Of a stretch of DNA of 64,000 nucleotides, positions 24,294 through 33,450 are shown piece after piece. Both the position numbers and the translations under genes were made by a program. The first letter of the stretch is position 1; each line of letters starts with the position of its first letter. The stretch comes from Eshraghiella sp964414835. Lineage in GTDB: Bacteria; Bacillota; Clostridia; Lachnospirales; Lachnospiraceae. The DNA lies in assembly GCA_964414835.1 (NCBI GenBank), contig CAYPWY010000002.1, forward strand, positions 1 to 64,000, given 5' to 3'. Under the pieces are notes generated by a model that saw only the letters and a program-made list of their open reading frames with translations, was not told the origin of the DNA and did no database searches.

Positions 24294-27200
24294 ATGAGTA
24301 AAGAACTTGACAGAGGTGCGGGAATATTGCTCCCGGTGAGCAGCCTTCCGTCACCTTATGGAATCGGAACACTGGGGGCAAAGGCATATGAATTTGTGGA
24401 TATGCTCAAAAACTCAGGTCAAATGTACTGGCAGGTGCTCCCTGTGGGACCTACAAGCTTTGGAGACAGTCCTTACCAGTCTTTTTCAGCATTTGCAGGC
24501 AATCCGTATTTTATTGATTTGGATATTCTTATTCAGGAAGGTCTTTTAAAAACCTCCGATGTACAAAATATATTCTGGGGGACTGACCCTGAATATGTGG
24601 AGTATGATGTGATTTATAACGAAAGATTTAAGGTACTTAAGAAGGCATTTGATGCTTCATCTCACAAAGAAAGCGAAGCCTACCGGGCTTTCCTTGATGA
24701 TAATAAGGACTGGCTTCATGATTACGGGGTTTTTATGGCAATCAAGGGTGCCCACGATAATAAAGAATGGTTAAGCTGGGAAGAGGATATAAGATTCCGT
24801 AAACCGGAAGCTCTTGCGGAATATGAGAAAGAACTTGCCTATGAAATTGATTTCTACAAATTTTTGCAGTTTAAATTTTATGAGCAGTGGGAAGCGCTTA
24901 AGTCATATGCCAACAACAAAGGTATTAAAATAATTGGCGACATTCCTATTTATGTAGCTTTGGACAGCGCCGATGTATGGACTAACCACACATTGTTCCA
25001 GTTGGATGATGAATGGAAACCGGTTAATGTGGCAGGCTGTCCGCCTGATGTCTTTTCGGACTGGGGTCAAAAGTGGGGAAATCCTCTTTATGACTGGGAT
25101 GAGATGGAGCGAACAGGGTTTGAATGGTGGAAAAAGAGAATGGCATCCTCCGCAAAACTTTATGACGTAACCAGAATAGACCACTTCATAGGGATTGTAA
25201 GATATTATAACATTCCTGCTGACGGAGTTCCGAAGGAAGGTTTTTATGCAAAGGGACCGGGAATAAAGCTCATTAATGCCATAGACAGTGTTATGGGTGA
25301 TGCTAAAGTAATAGCGGAAGATTTGGGCGTTGTGGTTCCTGAGGTTACGGAGCTTATAAGGAAGTCCGGCTATCCCGGAATGAAAGTATTTCAGTTTGCT
25401 TTTGACGGTAATACCACCAATGAACACTCACTTCATAACCATGAGAAGAATTATGTTGTATATATAGGAACACATGATAATGAAACGCTGAAGGGTTATA
25501 TCGGGAATGCTGAAGAACAGAATGTGGAATATATGATGAAATATCTTGGGGTTAATAAGCCTGATGATATTGTGGAGGCGCTTATACGATTTGCTTATAT
25601 GAGCGTGGCGGATACTGTTGTCGTTCAGATGCAGGATTTGCTTGGGAAGGACAACAAGGCAAGAATGAATCTTCCTTCAACAATAGGAACCAACTGGAAA
25701 TGGCGTATGAAGGACGGAGAATTTACCAAAGAAATCAGAAACAGACTCCGCGAGCTTACCAAAGTTTACGGAAGAGACAAATATAAATTTTATTTTTGCA
25801 AGGAGGATTATATGTTATCAGATATTTGTGAAAAGAAGTACAACAAGGCAATCAAGGATTGCACCAACGAAGAGCTTTATACAGCGCTTCTCACAATGAC
25901 CAAGGAGCTTGCCAAGGATAAGGAGAAGAATGAAGGCAAGAAAAAAGTTTACTACATTTCAGCTGAATTTTTAATAGGAAAACTTCTTTCAAATAACCTT
26001 ATAAATCTCGGAGTTTTTGACAGTGTTAAGAAGCAGCTTGAAGAAAACGGAAAGAGCATTTACGATATAGAAGAAATTGAGCCGGAACCATCTCTTGGAA
26101 ACGGCGGACTGGGAAGACTTGCAGCATGTTTCCTTGATTCAATGGCGACTATCGGTATTAACGGAGACGGAATAGGTCTTAACTATCATATGGGACTTTT
26201 CAAACAGGTGTTTGAAAATAATTTCCAGAAAGAGACAGCTAACCCATGGATTGAGGATGAAAGCTGGCTTACCAAAACAGATGTTACTTATGATGTGCAG
26301 TTTGGCAATCTTACAGTTAAGTCAAGACTTTATGACATTGATGTGACAGGATATAATAACAGAACCAATAAGCTTCATCTTTTTGATATTGAGTCTATTG
26401 ATGAGAGTATTATCAACGGAGACAGCATTAATTTCGATAAGACCGACATTGCCAAGAATCTTACTCTGTTCCTTTATCCTGATGACAGCGATGAAGCAGG
26501 CAATCTTCTGAGAATTTACCAGCAGTATTTTATGGTAAGCAACGGAGCAAGACTTATAATTGACGAGTGCAAGAAAAAAGGCAGCAATCTTCATGATTTG
26601 GCTGATTATGCGGCAATTCAGATTAACGATACACATCCGTCAATGGTTATTCCTGAACTTATAAGGCTTCTTGATAAGGAAGGAATTGCATTTGATGAGG
26701 CGGTTAAGATTGTGACGGATACATGTGCTTACACAAACCACACAATTCTCGCTGAGGCACTTGAAAAATGGCCGTTATCTTATCTTGAGAAAGTTGTACC
26801 GCAGCTTGTTCCTATTATCAAAAAGCTGGATGAGAAGGTAAGGGCAGAATATTCCGATAAGTCAGTGTATATCATTGATGATATGGACAGAGTTCATATG
26901 GCTCATATGGATATACATTACGGACACAGTGTTAACGGTGTTGCATACCTTCATACAGAGATACTTAAGGATACGGAGCTTAACAATTTTTACAAGATAT
27001 ATCCTGAAAAATTCAATAATAAGACTAACGGTATAACATTCAGAAGATGGCTTCTCCATTGCAACGAAGAACTTGCGGCATACATTGAACAGCTTATCGG
27101 TGCAGACTTCAAAAAAGATGCTGACAAGCTGGAAGACCTTTTGAAATATGTTAATGATGAGGAGGTTCTTAATAAGCTTCTTGACATTAAGAAGAGTAAA

Positions 27201-28064
27201 AAGACAACACTTAAGAATTATCTTAAGGCTACCCAGAATATCGATATTGATGAGAACTCAATTTATGATATTCAGGTAAAGAGACTTCATGAGTATAAGC
27301 GTCAGCAGATGAATGTTCTCTGGATAATTTACAAATATTATGAGATTAAGGCAGGAAGACTTCCGAAAACACCGATTACAGCCATATTCGGCGCCAAGGC
27401 AGCTCCGGCATACACAATAGCCAAGGATATTATTCATCTTATTCTTTGCTTGCAGCAGGTGATCAACAATGACCCGGAGGTAAGTCCATACCTTAAGGTG
27501 GTTATGGTTGAGAACTACAATGTTTCAAAGGCAGCCAAGATTATTCCGGCATGTGATATTTCAGAGCAGATATCTCTTGCGTCAAAGGAAGCTTCCGGAA
27601 CAGGAAATATGAAGTTTATGCTTAACGGAGCTGTTACGTTGGGAACTAAGGACGGAGCTAATGTGGAGATTGGTGAGCTTGTAGGTGAGGACAATATCTA
27701 TTTCTTTGGTGAAACCAGTGAACAGGTAATAGGGCATTATGCCAATGGAGATTATTCAGCAAAGAGTTATTACGTTAATGATGAGGAAATCAAAAAGCTG
27801 GTTGATTTCATAATAAGCGCGCCGGTTATGAAAGCAGGCGATGCAGAGACTTTGTTAAGACTTCACGCAGAGCTTATTAAAAAGGACTGGTTTATGACGC
27901 TTCTTGACATCAAGGATTATATCAGAGTTAAGGAAATCGCGATTGCTGATTATGAGGACAGGAAAGCATGGTCCAAGAAGATGCTTGTCAATATTTCCAA
28001 GGCAGGTTTCTTCTCATCAGACAGAACTATCGCACAGTACGATAAGGATATCTGGAAACTCTAA
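24294..28064 (+). CDS. MalQ-glycogen phosphorylase fusion (GH77-GT35)
   Basis: A single 1256-residue frame encodes two enzymes. Residues 1 to about 500 are 4-alpha-glucanotransferase (MalQ, GH77): GILLPVSSLPSPYGIG at the start, nucleophile region RIDHF, acid/base IAEDLG and THDNE. From residue 507 on is a full glycogen/maltodextrin phosphorylase (GT35, 750 residues) with EPEPSLGNGGLGRLAACF and the PLP lysine in SGTGNMKF. Together they rearrange and phosphorolyse maltodextrins to glucose 1-phosphate. ATG 24294 (GAGGTG upstream) is preferred to GTG 24285. At the junction a perfect AAGGAGG (25800-25806) precedes an in-frame ATG (25812), so phosphorylase may also be made alone. Confidence 0.93.
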   Translation: MSKELDRGAGILLPVSSLPSPYGIGTLGAKAYEFVDMLKNSGQMYWQVLPVGPTSFGDSPYQSFSAFAGNPYFIDLDILIQEGLLKTSDVQNIFWGTDPEYVEYDVIYNERFKVLKKAFDASSHKESEAYRAFLDDNKDWLHDYGVFMAIKGAHDNKEWLSWEEDIRFRKPEALAEYEKELAYEIDFYKFLQFKFYEQWEALKSYANNKGIKIIGDIPIYVALDSADVWTNHTLFQLDDEWKPVNVAGCPPDVFSDWGQKWGNPLYDWDEMERTGFEWWKKRMASSAKLYDVTRIDHFIGIVRYYNIPADGVPKEGFYAKGPGIKLINAIDSVMGDAKVIAEDLGVVVPEVTELIRKSGYPGMKVFQFAFDGNTTNEHSLHNHEKNYVVYIGTHDNETLKGYIGNAEEQNVEYMMKYLGVNKPDDIVEALIRFAYMSVADTVVVQMQDLLGKDNKARMNLPSTIGTNWKWRMKDGEFTKEIRNRLRELTKVYGRDKYKFYFCKEDYMLSDICEKKYNKAIKDCTNEELYTALLTMTKELAKDKEKNEGKKKVYYISAEFLIGKLLSNNLINLGVFDSVKKQLEENGKSIYDIEEIEPEPSLGNGGLGRLAACFLDSMATIGINGDGIGLNYHMGLFKQVFENNFQKETANPWIEDESWLTKTDVTYDVQFGNLTVKSRLYDIDVTGYNNRTNKLHLFDIESIDESIINGDSINFDKTDIAKNLTLFLYPDDSDEAGNLLRIYQQYFMVSNGARLIIDECKKKGSNLHDLADYAAIQINDTHPSMVIPELIRLLDKEGIAFDEAVKIVTDTCAYTNHTILAEALEKWPLSYLEKVVPQLVPIIKKLDEKVRAEYSDKSVYIIDDMDRVHMAHMDIHYGHSVNGVAYLHTEILKDTELNNFYKIYPEKFNNKTNGITFRRWLLHCNEELAAYIEQLIGADFKKDADKLEDLLKYVNDEEVLNKLLDIKKSKKTTLKNYLKATQNIDIDENSIYDIQVKRLHEYKRQQMNVLWIIYKYYEIKAGRLPKTPITAIFGAKAAPAYTIAKDIIHLILCLQQVINNDPEVSPYLKVVMVENYNVSKAAKIIPACDISEQISLASKEASGTGNMKFMLNGAVTLGTKDGANVEIGELVGEDNIYFFGETSEQVIGHYANGDYSAKSYYVNDEEIKKLVDFIISAPVMKAGDAETLLRLHAELIKKDWFMTLLDIKDYIRVKEIAIADYEDRKAWSKKMLVNISKAGFFSSDRTIAQYDKDIWKL

Positions 28065-28091
28065 AATCAGATGGAAATCTGTTATTTTACA

Positions 28092-28128
28092 GTATATAGC
28101 CGAAGTGCGATGCGCTCTGGCTATATAC
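28092..28128 (+). other. Intergenic hairpin between the phosphorylase and amylase genes
   Basis: GTATATAGCC (28092-28101) and GGCTATATAC (28119-28128) are perfect inverted repeats, with a partly paired AGTGCG/CGCTCT centre. No T run follows, so an mRNA-processing or stabilising hairpin is more likely than a terminator. Confidence 0.55.
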
Positions 28129-28163
28129 AATATATTATCAGGAAGAACAGGAGAAAGCAGGGT

Positions 28164-29795
28164 ATGAATAGAAAATTTTTACTGCAAAAAATTTTGGCTG
28201 CAACAATGATGCTTGTAATTACGGCATCTATACTTGCAGGCTGCGGAAACAAATCCGGCAATAATGATTCCGATGGATTTGTATATGAGGACAACAGAAT
28301 TGACGATAAGTTCGGAACCTGTTATCAGGTGCTTATATATTCATTCTGTGACAGTGACGGAGATGGTATAGGCGATATACAGGGGCTTATATCCAAGCTG
28401 GATTATATAGAGGACATGGGTTTTTCGAGTATATGGCTTCTTCCGTTTACCCAGTCCACTACATATCATAAATATGACGTGGTAGATTATTATAGTATTG
28501 ATACAGAGTATGGTACCATGGAAGATTTTGAGGAGCTTGTAAAAGCCTGCGATGAAAGAAACATTGATATTTATATGGATTTTGTAATCAATCATACATC
28601 CGCCCAAAATCAATGGTTCATGGAGGCGTGTGCTTACCTTGCAAGAATAGGAGATGGTGAGCCTGATGTAAATGAATGTCCGTACGTTGATTATTATAAT
28701 TTCAAAAAGACGGATTCCTGCCCAAGCGGATGGAGTACAGTAGCCGGAAATCAGGCTTGGTGTTATGAGTGCGTTTTCTGGGACCAGATGCCGGATTTGA
28801 ATCTGTCAAACGAAGCCGTACGCAAGGAAATTGAAGATATTGCGGACTTCTGGATAGACAAAGGTGTATCAGGCTTCAGACTTGATGCAGCGCTTCATTA
28901 CTTTGAAGCCGATAATCCTGACAGTATAGAGGCTCTCAGCTGGTTCTGTGATTATGTTCATGGTATTGATGAGAATATATACTGTGTTGCCGAGGTATGG
29001 GATTCATTTACCACGATTAAGGAGTTCTACACAAGCAGTACTGACAGTCTTTTTGATTTTACTGTTGGCAATAAGGACGGATATATTGTAAAAGCAGTCA
29101 ATAAAAACAGTGACGGTCAGGCAGGCGCCAGTCTTGCGGTCAATCTTGTGAATGTGTACAATGAGATATATGATGTCAACCCGGATGCCATAGACGGTAT
29201 CTTTTTATCCAATCATGATGTGGGACGTGTTGCCGGATTCGTCATGAGGCAGGAGGAAAGGGTAAAGCTTGCTGCGGGAATACAGATACTTTCAACGGGA
29301 AGTGTGTTCGTGTATTATGGAGATGAGCTTGGAATGGGCGGTTCAGGCTCCGATGAAAATAAGCGGGCACCGATGTATTGGACGGATGATGAACAATCTG
29401 CCGATATGACAGTTGGTCCTCCGTCATACGAACCGCAGAAGCATTCTTTTGGTTCATATGAAACACAAAAGGATGATGAATATTCCGTATATAATTATTA
29501 TCGCAAGGCAATACAGCTTAGAAACAAATATCCCGAAATAGGAAGAGGAACGCCTGCGGTTATGGAAGAGGTTACAGAGCAGAACGGTAACATATGTGCA
29601 ATACATAAGACATATAACGACAGTGAGATAAGCCTTCTTTTCAACAACAGCGACAGTGCCGTTACGGTAAACGTATCTAAAGATACTTATAATTATGAGA
29701 AAATTGCCGACTATCTTCTGGTAGGTGAAGAAACTCCTGCCATAGAAGGCGAGGAGATAACAATTCCGGCATTCGGATGTGTAATTCTAAAGTAG
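28164..29795 (+). CDS. Alpha-amylase family (GH13) lipoprotein
   Basis: A 543-residue surface lipoprotein with a signal peptide ending LAGC (Cys about 26) and a GH13 catalytic barrel. The four conserved regions are present: DFVINH (from D139), GFRLDAALH (nucleophile D241), VAEVW (acid/base E277) and SNHDVG (D352). It probably cuts starch or maltodextrin outside the cell, feeding the MalQ-phosphorylase upstream. ATG 28164 begins a proper signal peptide; the frame runs upstream to 28071 through the intergenic hairpin, which is unlikely to be translated. Exact specificity (amylase, neopullulanase) is open. Confidence 0.9.
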   Translation: MNRKFLLQKILAATMMLVITASILAGCGNKSGNNDSDGFVYEDNRIDDKFGTCYQVLIYSFCDSDGDGIGDIQGLISKLDYIEDMGFSSIWLLPFTQSTTYHKYDVVDYYSIDTEYGTMEDFEELVKACDERNIDIYMDFVINHTSAQNQWFMEACAYLARIGDGEPDVNECPYVDYYNFKKTDSCPSGWSTVAGNQAWCYECVFWDQMPDLNLSNEAVRKEIEDIADFWIDKGVSGFRLDAALHYFEADNPDSIEALSWFCDYVHGIDENIYCVAEVWDSFTTIKEFYTSSTDSLFDFTVGNKDGYIVKAVNKNSDGQAGASLAVNLVNVYNEIYDVNPDAIDGIFLSNHDVGRVAGFVMRQEERVKLAAGIQILSTGSVFVYYGDELGMGGSGSDENKRAPMYWTDDEQSADMTVGPPSYEPQKHSFGSYETQKDDEYSVYNYYRKAIQLRNKYPEIGRGTPAVMEEVTEQNGNICAIHKTYNDSEISLLFNNSDSAVTVNVSKDTYNYEKIADYLLVGEETPAIEGEEITIPAFGCVILK

Positions 29796-29818
29796 TGATG
29801 AGATGAAAATACAGCAAA

Positions 29819-29867
29819 ACGGCGTAAAGCGGAAGGACTTGAAACTCAGTCAACTGCTTTACGCCGT
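29819..29867. terminator. Bidirectional terminator between convergent genes
   Basis: ACGGCGTAAAGC (29819-29830) and GCTTTACGCCGT (29856-29867) make a perfect 12-bp stem, with an inner GACT/AGTC pairing. It lies between the amylase gene and the convergent Dabb gene. T-rich tracts are short on both sides. Confidence 0.65.
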
Positions 29868-29886
29868 ATTCGTTTACGCAATAATA

Positions 29887-30186
29887 TTACAGTTGAATAT
29901 CATAATCGAAGGAAACACGGTCGATTACATGCGGGTTATATTTCTTTCCCATGCGTATATGTTCAGGGTGGTTAAGATATTGATTCAGGACATTTTCGTC
30001 TTCCAGAACCATCTCAATCATCAAATCCATATTGGCCGGACGGTCAACACAGTTACGATGTATCTTTGCGGATATGATTCCATCAAAGGCTTCTTCTATA
30101 ATTTTGAAAGCCTTAATATATTCATTGTAGTTATCTTCCGTAAAAAAATCATTTTCAAATCTGAAAATTACAAAGTGCTTCAGCAT
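29887..30186 (-). CDS. Dabb-domain (stress-responsive alpha/beta barrel) protein
   Basis: A 99-residue protein starting MLKHFVIFRF and containing a PANMDLMIEMVLED strand and a LNHPEH motif, matching the Dabb family, small dimeric ferredoxin-like barrels of mostly unknown function. The start is placed at 30186 because AGGAGG lies 6 nt upstream on the minus strand; the frame extends to 30243 but has no ribosome site there. It has its own promoter and stands alone. No substrate can be assigned. Confidence 0.8.
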   Translation of the reverse strand: MLKHFVIFRFENDFFTEDNYNEYIKAFKIIEEAFDGIISAKIHRNCVDRPANMDLMIEMVLEDENVLNQYLNHPEHIRMGKKYNPHVIDRVSFDYDIQL

Positions 30187-30214
30187 ATAAAACCTCCTGG
30201 AAAATACTGTTATT

Positions 30215-30243
30215 ATCATATCACAAAACAGGTTATATATCAA
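30215..30243 (-). promoter_or_regulatory. Promoter of the Dabb gene
   Basis: On the minus strand TTGATA (plus 30238-30243) and TATGAT (plus 30215-30220) are exactly 17 nt apart, 29 nt ahead of the ATG. Confidence 0.65.
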
Positions 30244-30251
30244 ATTTTTGA

Positions 30252-30280
30252 TTTACATATTCGGTTTGTCGTATTATAAT
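30252..30280 (+). promoter_or_regulatory. Promoter of the GldA-like/ABC importer operon
   Basis: TTTACA (30252-30257) and TATAAT (30275-30280) with a 17-nt spacer, 47 nt before the ATG at 30327. It lies back to back with the Dabb promoter. Confidence 0.7.
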
Positions 30281-30326
30281 TTTTTAGAATGGACTTTTAT
30301 TAAGCTTATAATCAAGGAGGCAGATA

Positions 30327-31409
30327 ATGAGTTATGATATTTATCTTCCCAGCTATTCGATAGGTGATGATGTATATAAAAGGATAGAATGCATCTGTAT
30401 TCCATACGGTACTAAGGCAGCTGCGATTGGCGGAAAGACAGCAATGGAAAAGGCAATGCCAAAGCTGGTGGCTGCCATTGAAGGTACACAGATACAGCTT
30501 ACCGGCAGTTTATGGTATGGCGGTGAGGCAAGTTACGAGAATGTGGATGTTTTATCTGACAACAAATCAGTCAAAGAGGCTGACATGATTTTTGCCGTTG
30601 GCGGCGGAAAGGCGACAGATACAGCCAAGGCGCTTGCAGATGTTACAGGTAAGCCGGTATTTACTTTTCCGACAATAGCATCTAATTGTTCGGCTTGTAC
30701 AAGTGTGTCCATTATGTATAAACCTGACGGAAGTTTTTTGAAACCGCATTTTTTTAAGAAGCCTCCTGTGCACGCGTTTATTGATACGGAGATAATTGCA
30801 GATTCACCGGACAAATATATGTGGGCAGGAATAGGCGACACATACGCCAAATATTTTGAAAGCTCGGTTTCGTCAAGAGATGAAGCGGTTCCACATTATA
30901 TCAGATTAGGCGTTACCAATTCGCTTATGTGTTATGAGCCAATGTTAAAATACGGCAGGAAGGCATTGGAGGATATGCGGGCAGGCAGTTTTACTCCTGA
31001 ATTTGAACAGGTGGTGCTTTCCATTATTGTAAGTACTGCCATTGCGTCAATACTTTTGACAGCTGACCATATAATTGATTATAATACAGGCCTGGCACAT
31101 GCTATTTTTTATGCCCTTACATCATATCCTCATATTGAGGAAAGACATCTTCACGGAGAGGTAGTGGGATATGGCGTCCTTGTTCTTTTGCTTGTGGACG
31201 GGGATAAGGATAATTTTGACAAACTTTTTGCATTTAACAAAAGCGTGGGGCTTCCTACGAGACTTTCCGACATAGAATTAACAAAGGAGGAAATTCCTGA
31301 GCTTGTTAAGGCTGCGCTTGCAATGAAGGATATTGAGCATAATCCTTATGTGATTACAGCCGATATGCTGACGGAGGCTTTTAACAGGCTGGAGGAAATG
31401 AATCAATAA
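30327..31409 (+). CDS. Glycerol dehydrogenase-like, metal-dependent dehydrogenase
   Basis: A 360-residue member of the GldA branch of the iron-containing dehydrogenase superfamily. NAD-binding GGGKATDTAKALAD is near residue 93, and candidate metal ligands are the Asp in GIGDTYAKYFE and histidines in GLAHAIFYAL and HLHGEVVGYG. It could reduce a small ketone or hydroxyketone, or act on another polyol; the substrate cannot be told. AAGGAGG precedes the ATG. The ABC importer operon begins 17 nt downstream with no promoter in the gap, so they are probably co-transcribed. Confidence 0.85.
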   Translation: MSYDIYLPSYSIGDDVYKRIECICIPYGTKAAAIGGKTAMEKAMPKLVAAIEGTQIQLTGSLWYGGEASYENVDVLSDNKSVKEADMIFAVGGGKATDTAKALADVTGKPVFTFPTIASNCSACTSVSIMYKPDGSFLKPHFFKKPPVHAFIDTEIIADSPDKYMWAGIGDTYAKYFESSVSSRDEAVPHYIRLGVTNSLMCYEPMLKYGRKALEDMRAGSFTPEFEQVVLSIIVSTAIASILLTADHIIDYNTGLAHAIFYALTSYPHIEERHLHGEVVGYGVLVLLLVDGDKDNFDKLFAFNKSVGLPTRLSDIELTKEEIPELVKAALAMKDIEHNPYVITADMLTEAFNRLEEMNQ

Positions 31410-31426
31410 ATAAAAGGAGAATCATT

Positions 31427-32401
31427 ATGAAAAAGAGATTAGCAGTAATTTTGGCTGCCATTATGGCAGTCGCAGCAGTTATTGGGATTACAGGATGCGG
31501 TAATTCCAAGTCGGACTCCGATAAAATCGGTGTTCTTTACATGATTGAAAACAGTGCTTTTGAGGATATGAAGGACGGAATTGTCAATGAGCTTAAGGCT
31601 AATGGCTATGACAATATTGACATTCAGTGTGCACAGGGAGATGCAACAACACTTCAGACAATTGCACAGAATATGGCTGATGGTTCATACAAGGCAGTAT
31701 TCACAATCGCAACACCTGCAACACAGGCTATGGTTAACCAAGAGTGCGATACGCCTACATTTTTCTGCGCAGTATCAGCGCCTACGGCAGCCGGGGTAAT
31801 TACAGATATGGAAAAACCTGACAAAAATGCCACAGGTACATCCAATGCAATTCCGATTGATGATATTTTTGCATTTGCTGACAAGCTTACACCGGAAATC
31901 AATACATGGGGATTTATATATTGCACAAGCGAGGATAACGCTGTTGATACGGTTAAGTCAGCAAAAGAGTATTGCGATTCAAACAATATTCCTTACGAGG
32001 AAGTTACCGTAACCAACTCCTCAGAGGTTCAGCAGGCAGCGGAGACACTTGCAGATAAGGTTGACGGTATTTTTATACCTAACGACAGTGTTGTTCAGTC
32101 AGCAATGACTACCGTTACGGAAGTGGCAAGGGATAAGAAGATTCCTGTATACGGAAGTTCTGCAACAATGGTGCTTTCAGGCGCATTTGCCACAATCGCC
32201 ATAAGCGATACTGAAATCGGAAAGCTTACGGCACAGATGGGACTTGAGTATCTTAAGGACGGTAAGGCTGTAACTGATATTCCGTCAGTTGTAGTGCCGG
32301 CAACAGACACAGTCATTAATCAGACTACACTTGATGCTTTGGGAATTGAACTTCCTGATGATATTAAAGACAGTGCAACGATTGTAGATGATGCCGAATA
32401 A
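31427..32401 (+). CDS. ABC transporter substrate-binding lipoprotein, TrpX type
   Basis: A 324-residue lipoprotein (lipobox ITGC, Cys about 25) of the ABC_sub_bind family, with the fold of periplasmic-binding-protein type 1: KIGVLYMIENSAFEDMKDG, SYKAVFTIATPATQAM, and the C-terminal half with VDGIFIPNDSVVQSAM. Related streptococcal proteins (TrpX) bind aromatic amino acids and other clostridial members are unassigned, so the ligand here is open. GGAG precedes the ATG. It is followed by a terminator-like hairpin and then the permease and ATPase. Confidence 0.88.
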   Translation: MKKRLAVILAAIMAVAAVIGITGCGNSKSDSDKIGVLYMIENSAFEDMKDGIVNELKANGYDNIDIQCAQGDATTLQTIAQNMADGSYKAVFTIATPATQAMVNQECDTPTFFCAVSAPTAAGVITDMEKPDKNATGTSNAIPIDDIFAFADKLTPEINTWGFIYCTSEDNAVDTVKSAKEYCDSNNIPYEEVTVTNSSEVQQAAETLADKVDGIFIPNDSVVQSAMTTVTEVARDKKIPVYGSSATMVLSGAFATIAISDTEIGKLTAQMGLEYLKDGKAVTDIPSVVVPATDTVINQTTLDALGIELPDDIKDSATIVDDAE

Positions 32402-32411
32402 AAAATAATGG

Positions 32412-32444
32412 GCATGGGCGGCTCATTACCGCCTGTGCTTTTTT
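32412..32444 (+). terminator. Intra-operon terminator after the binding-protein gene
   Basis: GCATGGGCGG (32412-32421) pairs with CCGCCTGTGC (32429-32438), including two G-U pairs, and is followed by six Ts. It would let the binding protein be made in excess over the permease and ATPase, a common ABC-operon device. Confidence 0.75.
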
Positions 32445-32536
32445 AGGAGGAAGGCAATGCAAAGCATTATATAAGGCCTTCCGACGACATGCCGCCGAGC
32501 GATTGCGAGGGGGCGATACCCAATTTAGGAGGAAGG
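32442..32536 (+). repeat. Insertion-like element flanked by a 13-bp direct repeat
   Basis: TTTAGGAGGAAGG occurs at 32442-32454 and again at 32524-32536, 82 bp apart. Both copies contain a ribosome-binding site; only the second precedes a gene (ATG 32545). The first copy's GGAAGGC pairs with GCCTTCC (32476-32482), with an inner AATGC/GCATT stem, and the rest is GC-rich with GCCGCC and GGGGGC facing arms. It looks like a short mobile or dispersed intergenic element. Confidence 0.5.
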
Positions 32537-32544
32537 AAAAAATA

Positions 32545-33450
32545 ATGACTATACTATACAGTTCCTTACAGCTCGGTTTGTTATACGGGATTATGGTATT
32601 AGGAATATACATAAGCTTCAGAATTCTTGACATACCGGATTTGACAACTGAAGGAAGCTTTGCCTTTGGCGTGGCGGTATCTGCCGTTATGGCAAAAGCC
32701 GGACATCCGTATCTCGGACTTGTGTTGTCCATTGCGGCAGGCGTTGCGGCGGGATGTTTTACAGGGGTGCTGCAGACCAAGCTTAAAATACACCCCATAC
32801 TTGCAGGAATAATCACAATGAGCGGACTGTATTCAATCAATCTTGCAGTAATGAACAACAGCCCTAATCTGACATTGCTTAATACAAAAACCATATTTAC
32901 CGATTTCAGAAATTTAATGCCAAATGTGGATAAGGAAATTGTAAAGCTTATAATTATAGCTGTGACGACTGTTATTGTAGTTGTGCTTTTATCATTGTTT
33001 TTTAAGTCACATTTCGGGCTATGCATAAGAGCTACAGGTGACAATCAGGATATGTTAAGTGCATCTTCCGTCAATGTAAATGTTACCAAAATAGCAGCGC
33101 TTGGACTTGGCAATGCCTGTATAGCTTTTTCCGGAGGACTGACTGCCCAGTATCAAAGCTTTGCCGATGTAAATTCAAGTGTCGGTATGCTGGTAGTGGG
33201 GCTTGCTTCTGTTATTATAGGTGAGGCCATCTTCGGAAAAAGAAGTGTAACAATCGGCTTTATATCAGCAATAGTCGGGTCTATTATATACAGGGCAATA
33301 ATAGCACTTACAACACGATATAATATTTTTCCGTCATACATGTTTAAATTAGTTGCGGCGGTCATAGTTATTGCGGCGCTTGCGATTCCTGTCATTAAAG
33401 AAACTGTCCGCAAAGCTAAAATTAGGAGAGGAGGGCAAAGGAATGCTTGA
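32545..33450 (+). CDS. ABC transporter permease, TrpY type
   Basis: A 301-residue membrane protein of the branched-chain amino acid/sugar permease superfamily with about nine hydrophobic spans. The N-terminal IPDLTTEGSFAFG and the RATGDNQDMLSAS loop match partners of ABC_sub_bind proteins. ATG 32545 is chosen because AGGAGGAAGG precedes it; the frame runs back to 32503 through the GC-rich insert. The end overlaps the ATPase gene by eight nt. Confidence 0.88.
   Translation: MTILYSSLQLGLLYGIMVLGIYISFRILDIPDLTTEGSFAFGVAVSAVMAKAGHPYLGLVLSIAAGVAAGCFTGVLQTKLKIHPILAGIITMSGLYSINLAVMNNSPNLTLLNTKTIFTDFRNLMPNVDKEIVKLIIIAVTTVIVVVLLSLFFKSHFGLCIRATGDNQDMLSASSVNVNVTKIAALGLGNACIAFSGGLTAQYQSFADVNSSVGMLVVGLASVIIGEAIFGKRSVTIGFISAIVGSIIYRAIIALTTRYNIFPSYMFKLVAAVIVIAALAIPVIKETVRKAKIRRGGQRNA

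Noticed and set aside
24285..28064. The MalQ-GlgP frame as a frameshift or assembly artefact
   Set aside because: Both domains are complete and in one frame and the junction has no disruption. I cannot exclude a base error at a lost stop codon, so this is only the less likely option.
28071..28163. N-terminal extension of the amylase from 28071
   Set aside because: It would put 31 residues encoded by an intergenic hairpin before a normal lipoprotein signal peptide.
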